Assembly (NCBI GenBank): GCA_964650525.1
Contig: CAZYUA010000016.1
Location: 1 to 64,000, forward strand
Reading direction: 5' to 3'
Length of the DNA stretch: 64,000 bases
Source of the DNA: UBA1413 sp964650525
GTDB lineage: Bacteria > Bacteroidota > Bacteroidia > Bacteroidales > Prolixibacteraceae
Position 1 is the stretch's first letter. Every line of letters starts with the position of its first letter. The notes under the pieces were generated by a model, which was given only the letters and a program-made list of their open reading frames with translations, did no database searches and was not told the DNA's origin. Both the position numbers and the translations under genes were made by a program. Shown here one piece after another: positions 52,547 to 60,951 of the stretch.

Positions 52547-54235
52547 TTAGTAACCGGCTGCCTGGCCGTCTTTGCGTGCCTCGGAGGCTCCAAAGTAGAC
52601 TCCCCGGTCGGGGTCGAAGCCGATGGCCTGGTATCCGCCATACCCGCCCAGGTCATACTGGATGGTATGGCCCCTGCGGAGGAGGGCACGGATGGTCTCC
52701 CAGTCAAAGCCCGTTTCGAGGGTGAGAATGCCGCCGTTCGCCATTTTTTCGCCGGTAGGCTCACTGGAACCCGAATGCTGCATCCGGGGAGCATCGCCTG
52801 CCTCCTGGATATTCATGCCGAAGTCTACGATGTTGCAGATGATCTGTACATGTCCCTGGGGTTGCATGGCGCCGCCCATTACCCCGAAGCTGAGGAAAGG
52901 CTTCCCCTCTTTGGTGACAAATCCGGGGATGATGGTGTGGAAAGGCCGCTTATGGGGGGCATACCCGTTGGGATGGCCCTCTTCGAGGGTGAACATCTCC
53001 CCGCGGTCCTGCAGCACAAACCCCAGGTGTCCGGGTGTCATCCCCGAACCCATACCCCGGTAGTTGCTCTGGATCAGCGAAACCATGTTCCCCTCGCTGT
53101 CGGCGGTGGTCAGGTAGATGGTATTGCCCTGTTCCAGTTCGCCGGGGGTATAGCTGCGGGCTGCCCTGGCGGGGTTAATCAGCTCCGCCCGCTGCCGGGC
53201 GTACGTTTTGGAGATGAGCTCCTCCACCGGTACCTTGCTGAAATCAGGGTCGGCATAGTAGCGGGCACGGTCCTCAAAGGCAAGTTTTTTTGCCTCGGTG
53301 AAGAGGTGGATGTATTCTGCCGATCCGAATCCCATCTTCTGCAGGTCGTACAATTCCAGTATGTTCAGCATCTGTAAGGCGGCAATGCCCTGGCCGTTGG
53401 GGGGCAGCTCCCAGACATCATACCCCCGGTAATTCACCGAAACCGGCGTCACCCATTCGGAGCGGTGCTCTTCGAAATCCCTCATCTCCAGGAAGCCCCC
53501 GTTTTCCTGCATGTAGTCGACGATTTTCCGGGCGATTTCCCCTTTGTAAAAAATTTCCCTGCCGCCGGAAGCGATTTTTTCCAGGGTCTCCGCCAGGAAG
53601 GGATTACGGAAAATATCCCCTTTGCCGGGGGCTTTTCCGTCAGGTAGGTAGATTTCTCCAAAGCCGGGGTATTTCTGCAGGGCCCGGGCGTTGGAAGCCC
53701 AATAGTAGGCGATGAGTTCGGATACGGGGAACCCATTCCGGGCGTACCGGATGGCGGGTTCCAGGAGCTGGGCCATGGGGAGGCGCCCGAAGCGGCTGTG
53801 GAGTTCGAACCATCCGTCGACGCAGCCGGGCACCGACACGGGGAGAGGGCCATGCGGGGGTATCCGGGTGATCCCCTGCCGGATAAGGGTTTCGCGGGTC
53901 AGGGAGTAGGGAGAGCGCCCACTGGCGTTGAGTCCGTGGAGTTTTCCGGTTTTGGCGTCCCAGACCAGGGCAAAGAGGTCACCGCCGATGCCGTTGCCGG
54001 TGGGCTCCATGAGCCCCAGTACGGCATTGGCGGCAATGGCGGCATCCACGGCACTTCCCCCGGCTTTCAGGAGGTCGATGGCCACCTGCGTAGCCAGCGG
54101 CTGGCTGGTGGCCGCCATACCCTCCCGGGCGATCACCTCAGACCGCGTGGCAAAACCCTTCCCCGTAATACGGTCCTGGGCTGTCAGGGAAAGCGTACAC
54201 AACATTAGAACCAGGAACAAATGAATCAATTTCAT
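52547..54235 (-). CDS. ggt: Gamma-glutamyltransferase
   Basis: This 562-residue N-terminal-nucleophile hydrolase cleaves glutathione and other gamma-glutamyl compounds in the periplasm. It has a signal peptide (MKLIHLFLVLMLCTLSLTAQ; the frame's earlier Met at 54265 is rejected). The substrate-binding block NGIGGDLFALVWD and the self-processing site Glu-Gln-Gly-Asn-Thr372 (GNTIYLTTADSEGN) are present. Thr372 becomes the N-terminal nucleophile of the small subunit. The GSGMTPGHLGF segment lines the active site. It is 93 bases upstream of the GH5 gene on the same strand. Confidence 0.95.
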   Translation of the reverse strand: MKLIHLFLVLMLCTLSLTAQDRITGKGFATRSEVIAREGMAATSQPLATQVAIDLLKAGGSAVDAAIAANAVLGLMEPTGNGIGGDLFALVWDAKTGKLHGLNASGRSPYSLTRETLIRQGITRIPPHGPLPVSVPGCVDGWFELHSRFGRLPMAQLLEPAIRYARNGFPVSELIAYYWASNARALQKYPGFGEIYLPDGKAPGKGDIFRNPFLAETLEKIASGGREIFYKGEIARKIVDYMQENGGFLEMRDFEEHRSEWVTPVSVNYRGYDVWELPPNGQGIAALQMLNILELYDLQKMGFGSAEYIHLFTEAKKLAFEDRARYYADPDFSKVPVEELISKTYARQRAELINPARAARSYTPGELEQGNTIYLTTADSEGNMVSLIQSNYRGMGSGMTPGHLGFVLQDRGEMFTLEEGHPNGYAPHKRPFHTIIPGFVTKEGKPFLSFGVMGGAMQPQGHVQIICNIVDFGMNIQEAGDAPRMQHSGSSEPTGEKMANGGILTLETGFDWETIRALLRRGHTIQYDLGGYGGYQAIGFDPDRGVYFGASEARKDGQAAGY

Positions 54236-54569
54236 GCAGCGCAAAAGTAAGTATGTGACCTTCAAAGATTCCCTGCCGATTGCGTAGGGGTAGCTCCTTC
54301 ATCAGCCACGGAATGGTGATAATTTACCGGTTAAAGTTATCAAACGCAAAGATAATTCAAAATGTTGCCGCATCATAAAGCAGGACAGGTTGATGATTCC
54401 CGGTTTTATGCCGGCATTGCCAAAGAAATAGGATACTCTGGTCTAACGGAGTGTGACTTTTAGACACTTTATACATTTGGAAAATGTTGAATTCTATCAT
54501 ACCCATTACACCGGCGACCATTATCTGTCGCAAACAACGTGCAAAAATAAAACAGGAATAAAAGAGCAG

Positions 54570-54596
54570 TTTGTATTATTTATTTTTTTATCTTTG
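54570..54596 (+). promoter_or_regulatory. Distal promoter-like element
   Basis: TTTG (54570-54573) lies 15 bases before TATCTTTG (54589-54596). Both boxes are perfect but the spacing is a little short. Transcription would run 370 bases before the HYR gene. Confidence 0.5.
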
Positions 54597-54740
54597 CACG
54601 GAGAGTTCGGGGTTATCCCGGGTTTTAGATGTAAGTTATAGATATACAATAAATTAAAATTTGGATTATTGTTATAAACAATATTGCATGTCTTCTGCGG
54701 TTCCTACTTAACAGGTTGTCAATATTTATAAAAAAAACAG

Positions 54741-54772
54741 TTGCAAATAATAAAATAAATTCTGTAACTTTA
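54741..54772 (+). promoter_or_regulatory. Proximal promoter of the HYR protein gene
   Basis: TTG (54741-54743) lies 21 bases before TAACTTTA (54765-54772), one mismatch from TAnnTTTG. The leader would be about 190 bases. Confidence 0.55.
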
Positions 54773-54968
54773 CCCGATTAAGCATTCATATGATTTGCTT
54801 TTTCAAAACGGTCTTTGCAGAAAATGCAGATAAACCGGGATCCCGCCTGAATGTTTAGAGTACATTGTTCTGAATTACGATTTTGGATCTTATGTTGATT
54901 AAGAATTTTCATTAACTAACTTATTTATTCTAATAACCAATTGAAACATTAATTTAAATTTTACAGGT

Positions 54969-57725
54969 ATGATGAAATCTACTTTTAAGTTTGGAAAATT
55001 CATCATGGTAGGGTTGTTCGCCATGATATTGGCAGGTTCTGCGTATGCACAACCGAAGGAAGGGGACCTTCCGATCGGTACCCGCACTGATCTGCTGAAG
55101 AGCGCCTCACCGATGAATCTATCGGTTGAAATGTCGTCGGTAACCCATGAAATTACGGATGACAACGAAAACAATGCAGGTGGTGGAGTGGCAGACGGTG
55201 ATATGGATGTCTACATGGACAATGATGTATCTTTTCATCCGGTTGAGTTCAATATTTTTATTGATGAAACCTCTCTTATTGGCTATACAGTTCAGCTTCA
55301 GATCTATGCTTATGATGTTGACCGCAATGTCCGGTTTCTGTTTTGGAATGTTGGGGAGTACGACGATGTTTACTTCAATGGCACGTACCTGGGCCGTTTG
55401 AATGGAAGCGATAATGCATGGTCTCTCACCACTTTCAACGTTGATCCTTCGCTGGTAAATCTCAACAATGCGAAGAACACCGTCCAGATTGTCATCAACA
55501 CGAATGGATCGGCTATGTCTGAATGGGCTACCAGTATTGACTACGGCAGGCTGGTGCTTACCCCTCCCCAGAATCCTCTGGCGCTGACCTGTCCGGGAGA
55601 ACTGACGGTAGCCAACGACGAGGGACTTTGCAGTGCCGTGGTGGAATACGATGATCCCGTACCTTCCGGAGGTACGCCGCCCTACACCCTGGCCTTGCTT
55701 AGTGGTCAGGCCAGCGGAACCACCTTCGCGGAAGGAACCACGAGTAATAACTGGCAGGTCACCGATGGTACAGGCGCAACGGCCACCTGCAGCTTTGATG
55801 TAATCGTGGAAGATAAAGAGGGGCCCACCTTTACATGCCCGGGCAATAAAACCTACAACCTGGATGCGAATTGCCAGATTACCATTCCCGCTGCCTTGCT
55901 TAACAGCATCACAAATGAAGCTGACAATTGCGGCGGTGCGGTAACCATGGCTATGGACCCCCCTGCAGGGACCAAATTGTCCATGGCTCACGGCGAAACT
56001 ACCACGGTCACCTTTACGGCCACCGATTCAGAAGGCAACACCACAACCTGTTCGATTACGGTAACAGCCAGGGACAGAAGGCCCCCGGTGATTACCTGTC
56101 CGGGTGACATGACCGCAGAAAACGATCCGGGTGAATGCTCCGCTGTGGTTGAATTCGACCTTCCTACCGTTACGGATAACTGCTTGAAGGCGGGAGTTGC
56201 CTCGAATGAGGACCAGCCCTGGACTAATAATGGTCAGAGAGGGATTATGTTTGACATTGAGAACCACTCTGCCCAACCTCTTGTTGTCAAAAGCATCCGG
56301 ACTGCTCATTATGGAAATGCAGAGACGTATTTTGACGTGATGGTCATGGATAATCCGGGTTCTTATGTTCCCAATTATTTTGACGCTTCTCAATGGTCAG
56401 TGAATACAACCATTCCGGTTCCTGCGGTCTCCGGACTCAGTTTTATCGACATTGAGCTTACCACTCCCCTCACCCTTACCCCGGGCGAGGTAAGAGGGGT
56501 CTACATAACAGCTCCACTTGGCTATCCGGCCGGTCCGGTAGCTTATGAACGCGCGGGTTATACCGGGCCGAATCCTTTTTCCGATCCTGCAGGCCTCCTG
56601 TTTGTAAGAGGTGGCATCGGATTTTCAGGATATTTCAGTCCTGACATATTTGGTGAACCTGGAAACGCCACTTCCTTTTCAACCCTTTACGGCAATGTGG
56701 TATTTGACAGCCATAATGTTACATTAGAGCAGATTGGAGGTCTGGAGTCCGGTTCAGAATTTCCGGTCGGGCAAACGGTTAACACCTTCAAAGCGACCGA
56801 TGCCGGGGGAAATACAGCCACCTGCAGTTTTACGGTTACCGTGATCGATGCGGAGGATCCCTGGATTGAGCCGACCGACGACCAGGCCTACACCACCAGT
56901 GAGGATGACCTGGGCCTCTATGATTGCGCTTACACAGGAACCGTTCCTCTGGCTGATTTCGGAGATAACTGCTCGGCCGTACTGACCTGGACCATTACCA
57001 AACCTGACCTGTCTACGGTTTCGGGTACAGGACAGATTGGTGAGTTTGTCTATCCCAAGGGGGTAAACACGGTCGATTATGTCGTAACCGATCCTCCGGG
57101 TCACACGGCTACCGATCAGTTTACCGTAACAGTCGCCGATGATGAGTCTCCGAAGATCGGGGCCTGCGGTGCGACTTACATTGTAACGCTGAAGTTAACG
57201 ACCCTGGCCAGCGGACACCAGGTGTGGAGAGGCACTCTGCCGCAGGCCAAGATCAAAAATACCATCACCGACAACTGCGACAATGTGGCCGACGGAAGCA
57301 TCACGGTGACCTTCTCGCAGACCATTTTCACCAACCAGGACTGGGGTACCAACACCGAGTGGGTGAAGGCTGTCGATTCGAGCGGGAATCCGACGCAATG
57401 TAATATTACCGTGATTGTCCGCTACCCGCTGAAGAGCGGCGAAGCCGATCTTCTGGCTGGCGTGGATGGCACCGTCTACCAGCCGCTGGATGTGACCTTC
57501 TATCCCAACCCGACGCAGGGAGATGTGAAAGCCAAAATCACCTACCTGAACAATCCTCAGGTCACGGCCGTGGTGTACAATATGGCCGGGGCGGTGGTGT
57601 TCCAGAGGCAGTATATCACCGATGGTCTCATCGACATCGACCTGAAGGGCCAGGTACCGGGTATGTATCTGCTGAGGCTGATTGCCGACAACAACGAATT
57701 CATGGGCAAGATCATCAAACAATAG
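54969..57725 (+). CDS. Secreted multi-domain protein with HYR repeats and a T9SS sorting domain
   Basis: This 918-residue protein has a signal peptide (ends AGSAYAQ, about residue 28). After a beta-rich region of about 180 residues come repeated HYR-like immunoglobulin-fold modules, each opening TCPG and holding paired cysteines: about residues 207 (TCPGELTVANDEGLC), 291 (TCPGNKTYNLDANC) and 377 (TCPGDMTAENDPGEC), then further Ig-like modules to about 840. The C-terminus (FYPNPTQGDVKAK to MGKIIKQ) is a T9SS type A domain. HYR modules usually mediate adhesion, so it is probably a surface or released adhesin; no catalytic domain is visible. A strong terminator follows. Confidence 0.92.
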   Translation: MMKSTFKFGKFIMVGLFAMILAGSAYAQPKEGDLPIGTRTDLLKSASPMNLSVEMSSVTHEITDDNENNAGGGVADGDMDVYMDNDVSFHPVEFNIFIDETSLIGYTVQLQIYAYDVDRNVRFLFWNVGEYDDVYFNGTYLGRLNGSDNAWSLTTFNVDPSLVNLNNAKNTVQIVINTNGSAMSEWATSIDYGRLVLTPPQNPLALTCPGELTVANDEGLCSAVVEYDDPVPSGGTPPYTLALLSGQASGTTFAEGTTSNNWQVTDGTGATATCSFDVIVEDKEGPTFTCPGNKTYNLDANCQITIPAALLNSITNEADNCGGAVTMAMDPPAGTKLSMAHGETTTVTFTATDSEGNTTTCSITVTARDRRPPVITCPGDMTAENDPGECSAVVEFDLPTVTDNCLKAGVASNEDQPWTNNGQRGIMFDIENHSAQPLVVKSIRTAHYGNAETYFDVMVMDNPGSYVPNYFDASQWSVNTTIPVPAVSGLSFIDIELTTPLTLTPGEVRGVYITAPLGYPAGPVAYERAGYTGPNPFSDPAGLLFVRGGIGFSGYFSPDIFGEPGNATSFSTLYGNVVFDSHNVTLEQIGGLESGSEFPVGQTVNTFKATDAGGNTATCSFTVTVIDAEDPWIEPTDDQAYTTSEDDLGLYDCAYTGTVPLADFGDNCSAVLTWTITKPDLSTVSGTGQIGEFVYPKGVNTVDYVVTDPPGHTATDQFTVTVADDESPKIGACGATYIVTLKLTTLASGHQVWRGTLPQAKIKNTITDNCDNVADGSITVTFSQTIFTNQDWGTNTEWVKAVDSSGNPTQCNITVIVRYPLKSGEADLLAGVDGTVYQPLDVTFYPNPTQGDVKAKITYLNNPQVTAVVYNMAGAVVFQRQYITDGLIDIDLKGQVPGMYLLRLIADNNEFMGKIIKQ

Positions 57726-57745
57726 GATTCTTTGCCTGATAGCGG

Positions 57746-57784
57746 GAGGTTCCGGTTTCATCAGAGGCCGGAACCTCTTTTTTT
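57746..57784 (+). terminator. Strong terminator after the HYR gene
   Basis: GAGGTTCCGG (57746-57755) pairs perfectly with CCGGAACCTC (57768-57777) and is followed by seven T residues. Confidence 0.92.
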
Positions 57785-57816
57785 CGGGGAGACAGTAACC
57801 CTGGTCCTATGCTACA

Positions 57817-57853
57817 ACAAAAAAAGAAGTTGCCGGCGGCAACTTCTTTTTTT
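57817..57853. terminator. Bidirectional terminator hairpin
   Basis: AAGAAGTTGCC (57824-57834) and GGCAACTTCTT (57838-57848) form an 11-bp stem with loop GGC, flanked by A-rich and T-rich runs on both sides. It can end transcripts from either strand. Confidence 0.85.
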
Positions 57854-57903
57854 AACCTAACCAAACCTTTCTATGAAAAAATTTTGCTCTTGCTTACTCT
57901 TTA
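57817..57903 (-). ncRNA. Candidate small RNA upstream of ppdK
   Basis: On the minus strand a -7-like TAATTTTG (57911-57904) would start a transcript of about 85 bases ending at the hairpin 57817-57853. A second TAnnTTTG (TAACTTTG, 57947-57940) lies upstream. No -33 TTTG has normal spacing. On the plus strand the same bases hold a 21-codon frame (57873-57938, MKKFCSCLLF start). RNA or leader peptide remains open. Confidence 0.3.
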
Positions 57904-58131
57904 CAAAATTACGACCTATTTTAGTTAAGGACTGGTAATCAAAGTTAAAGATTGTTAAGGAAATCTTTTTTCCTTTCCAGGTCAGGCATGCAGGTGAACC
58001 CTTGCCGGCAATGGAAATTGCCGGGTGGAAGGTGATTTCGTCCCGGGAAGAGCCGGTATAGAATAAAAAAAATAGTACTTTAGCCCCCCGGTTTTTGAAT
58101 CAATACAAACATTAATAAAAACAGCAGATTT

Positions 58132-60843
58132 ATGACAAAGTATGTGTATACCTTCGGCGCGGGGAAGGCCGAGGGGAAAGCCAACATGAAAGAGTTGCTG
58201 GGTGGCAAGGGCGCCAACCTGGCAGAGATGAACCTTATCGGTGTGCCGGTGCCTCCGGGATTCACGATTACCACCGAGGTGTGTACCCTTTACAACGAGC
58301 AGGGACGTGAGGCAGCCTTCGGGCTTATCCGGAAAGAGGTGGAAGCTGCCGTGTCGATGATAGAGAAGCTTACCGGTACGGTTTGGGGCAACAAGGAGAA
58401 TCCCTGCCTGGTGTCGGTGCGGTCGGGGGCCAGGGCTTCGATGCCCGGGATGATGGACACGGTGCTGAACCTGGGGCTTAACGATGATGCGGTGGAAGGC
58501 ATTGCCCGGAAATCGGGAAACGAACGGTTTGCCTGGGACTCCTACCGCCGGTTTGTGCAGATGTACGGCGATGTGGTCCTGGATATGAAACCCCACAGCA
58601 AGGAGGCCATCGATCCGTTTGAGGAGATCATCGAAGGGCTGAAGGCCGAACGGGGAATTCACCTGGATACCGAGTTCATCACCAGTGACCTGAAGGAGCT
58701 GGTGAGGCGGTTTAAGGCTGCCGTGTACAGTGTCACAGGCCGGACTTTTCCCACCGATCCCTGGGAGCAGCTATGGGGTGCCATTGCCGCCGTTTTCAAC
58801 AGCTGGAACAACGACAGAGCCATTTTTTACCGCCGGCTGAACCAGATTCCCGACGAATGGGGTACGGCTGTCAATGTGCAGGCTATGGTTTTCGGCAATA
58901 TGGGCCAGAGTTCTGCTACAGGGGTGGCTTTCACCCGCGATGCCGGCACCGGTGAAAACCTGTTCAACGGAGAGTACCTGATCAATGCCCAGGGCGAAGA
59001 TGTGGTGGCGGGGATCCGGACACCGCAGCAGATCACCCTGACGGGATCACTGCGCTGGGCCGAGCTGGCAGGTGTTACCGAAGAGGTGCGCAAATCGCAA
59101 TATCCTTCCCTGGAAGAAGCCATGCCTGAGATTTACCGGCAGCTGTTTGAAACCCAGCAGAAACTGGAAAACCACAACCGCGACATGCAAGACCTGGAAT
59201 TCACCATCCAGGAGGGAAAGCTCTGGCTGCTGCAAACCCGGAACGGCAAACGTACCGGCGCGGCCATGGTGAAGATCGCCGTTGATATGTTGAGTGAAGG
59301 AAAGATCGACGAAAAGACCGCCTTGCTGCGTATAGAACCCAACAAGCTGGACGAGTTGTTGCATCCCGTTTTCGACGATGCGGAGCTTAAGAAAATCAAA
59401 TCCCTGGCTAAAGGATTGCCGGCCTCACCGGGAGCTGCCACTGGCCAGATCGTATTTTTCGCCGACGAGGCGGTCAACTATCCCAAGTCGATTCTTGTCA
59501 GGATCGAAACTTCACCTGAAGACCTGGAAGGGATGCACATCGCCCAGGGTATCCTGACGGCCCGCGGAGGGATGACCTCGCATGCGGCTGTGGTAGCCCG
59601 CGGTATGGGGAAATGCTGTGTTTCAGGTGCCGGGGCTATCAATATAAACTACAAAACCCGCACGATGACCATTGGCGGCAAGGTGTTCCACGAAGGGGAC
59701 TGGATTTCGCTGAATGGTACCCGGGGTGAGATCTACGAAGGAAAGGTCAAAACCATGAATCCGGGTATGAGCGGGGATTTTGGCAAGATCATGGATCTGG
59801 CGGAAAAGCATACGCGGATGAGTGTGCGTACCAATGCGGACACCCCCCACGATGCTCAGGTAGCCCGTGGCTTTGGCGCAAAGGGAATAGGCCTCACACG
59901 CACTGAGCATATGTTTTTCGAAGGGGAAAGGATCAAGGCCATGCGCGAGATGATCCTCGCCAGCGATGTGGAATCGCGCCGCAAGGCCCTGGCCAAGCTG
60001 CTGCCTTACCAGCGGTCCGATTTTGAGGGAATCCTCGAGGCTATGGAAGGCTATGGGGTGACCATCCGCCTTCTGGACCCGCCGCTGCACGAATTTGTTC
60101 CCCACGAAGAACCGCAGCAGATAGAGCTGGCCGAGGATTTGGGAATCACCCTGGAGGAGATCAGACACAAGGTGGATTCGCTCCACGAATTCAACCCGAT
60201 GCTGGGTCACCGCGGATGCCGTCTGGGCATCACCTACCCGGAGATCACCGAGATGCAGGCCCGTGCTATCCTGGAAGCGGCCGTAAACCTCAAAATGAAG
60301 GGGGTCTCGGTACTGCCCGAAATCATGGTTCCCCTGATCGGTACGGTCAAGGAACTCGAAAACCAGGTAAAAATCATCAAGGAGACCGCTGAGATGGTAT
60401 TTGCCGAGAAGGGTACCCGGGTCGAATTTTTAACCGGCACCATGATCGAAGTACCTCGGGCAGCCCTTACTGCCGACAAGGTGGCCCACGTGGCCGAATT
60501 CTTCTCCTTCGGCACCAACGACCTGACGCAGATGACCTTTGGCTACTCACGCGACGATGCCGGGAAGTTTCTTCCTATCTATGTGGATGCCGGGATCCTG
60601 AAGAACGATCCGTTCCAGGTTCTCGACCAGGAGGGGGTGGGACAACTGATCCACATGGGGGTTGTCAAAGGCCGCACCGCCCGCCCGAAGCTGAAAGTGG
60701 GGATCTGCGGTGAACACGGGGGCGAGCCCTCATCCGTGGAGTTCTGCGACAGCGTAGGCATGGATTATGTGAGCTGCTCTCCCTACCGGGTGCCCATTGC
60801 CCGGGTGGCTGCAGCACAGGCTAACATCAAAGCCAACCGATAA
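58132..60843 (+). CDS. ppdK: Pyruvate, phosphate dikinase
   Basis: This 903-residue enzyme interconverts pyruvate, ATP and phosphate with phosphoenolpyruvate, AMP and PPi, serving PPi-linked glycolysis or PEP formation in anaerobes. The nucleotide-binding domain begins GGKGANLAEMNLIGVPVPPGFTI. The swivelling phosphohistidine is His484 in TARGGMTSHAAVVARG. The C-terminal barrel holds TRTEHMFF and the proton-transfer Cys859 in GICGEHGG. The length is typical. A weak promoter-like TACTTTAG lies just upstream, and a strong terminator follows. The regulatory kinase of plant enzymes is not encoded nearby. Confidence 0.98.
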   Translation: MTKYVYTFGAGKAEGKANMKELLGGKGANLAEMNLIGVPVPPGFTITTEVCTLYNEQGREAAFGLIRKEVEAAVSMIEKLTGTVWGNKENPCLVSVRSGARASMPGMMDTVLNLGLNDDAVEGIARKSGNERFAWDSYRRFVQMYGDVVLDMKPHSKEAIDPFEEIIEGLKAERGIHLDTEFITSDLKELVRRFKAAVYSVTGRTFPTDPWEQLWGAIAAVFNSWNNDRAIFYRRLNQIPDEWGTAVNVQAMVFGNMGQSSATGVAFTRDAGTGENLFNGEYLINAQGEDVVAGIRTPQQITLTGSLRWAELAGVTEEVRKSQYPSLEEAMPEIYRQLFETQQKLENHNRDMQDLEFTIQEGKLWLLQTRNGKRTGAAMVKIAVDMLSEGKIDEKTALLRIEPNKLDELLHPVFDDAELKKIKSLAKGLPASPGAATGQIVFFADEAVNYPKSILVRIETSPEDLEGMHIAQGILTARGGMTSHAAVVARGMGKCCVSGAGAININYKTRTMTIGGKVFHEGDWISLNGTRGEIYEGKVKTMNPGMSGDFGKIMDLAEKHTRMSVRTNADTPHDAQVARGFGAKGIGLTRTEHMFFEGERIKAMREMILASDVESRRKALAKLLPYQRSDFEGILEAMEGYGVTIRLLDPPLHEFVPHEEPQQIELAEDLGITLEEIRHKVDSLHEFNPMLGHRGCRLGITYPEITEMQARAILEAAVNLKMKGVSVLPEIMVPLIGTVKELENQVKIIKETAEMVFAEKGTRVEFLTGTMIEVPRAALTADKVAHVAEFFSFGTNDLTQMTFGYSRDDAGKFLPIYVDAGILKNDPFQVLDQEGVGQLIHMGVVKGRTARPKLKVGICGEHGGEPSSVEFCDSVGMDYVSCSPYRVPIARVAAAQANIKANR

Positions 60844-60859
60844 GAACAAAAACCTAAAA

Positions 60860-60898
60860 AAGCCACCCGGGCAGTATTCTGACCCGGGTGGCTTTTTT
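60860..60898. terminator. Strong bidirectional terminator after ppdK
   Basis: AGCCACCCGGG (60861-60871) pairs over 11 bp with CCCGGGTGGCT (60883-60893), flanked by A-rich and T-rich runs, so it can also end tamB transcripts from the other strand. Confidence 0.92.
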
Positions 60899-60951
60899 AG
60901 TGCCAGATTGTAAAGTGCAGTTAGCAATTTCGGGTAACCCCGGACGGTTGA

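Larger units (their letters stand above)
54236..54968. other. Long AT-rich intergenic region upstream of the HYR protein gene
   Basis: About 730 bases with no convincing gene. It becomes very AT-rich towards 54950 and holds two promoter-like elements, at 54570-54596 and 54741-54772. The open frame at 54453-54641 has no family resemblance. Confidence 0.5.

Noticed and set aside
54453..54641. 62-residue open frame before the HYR gene
   Set aside because: It lies across promoter-like sequence and resembles no family.
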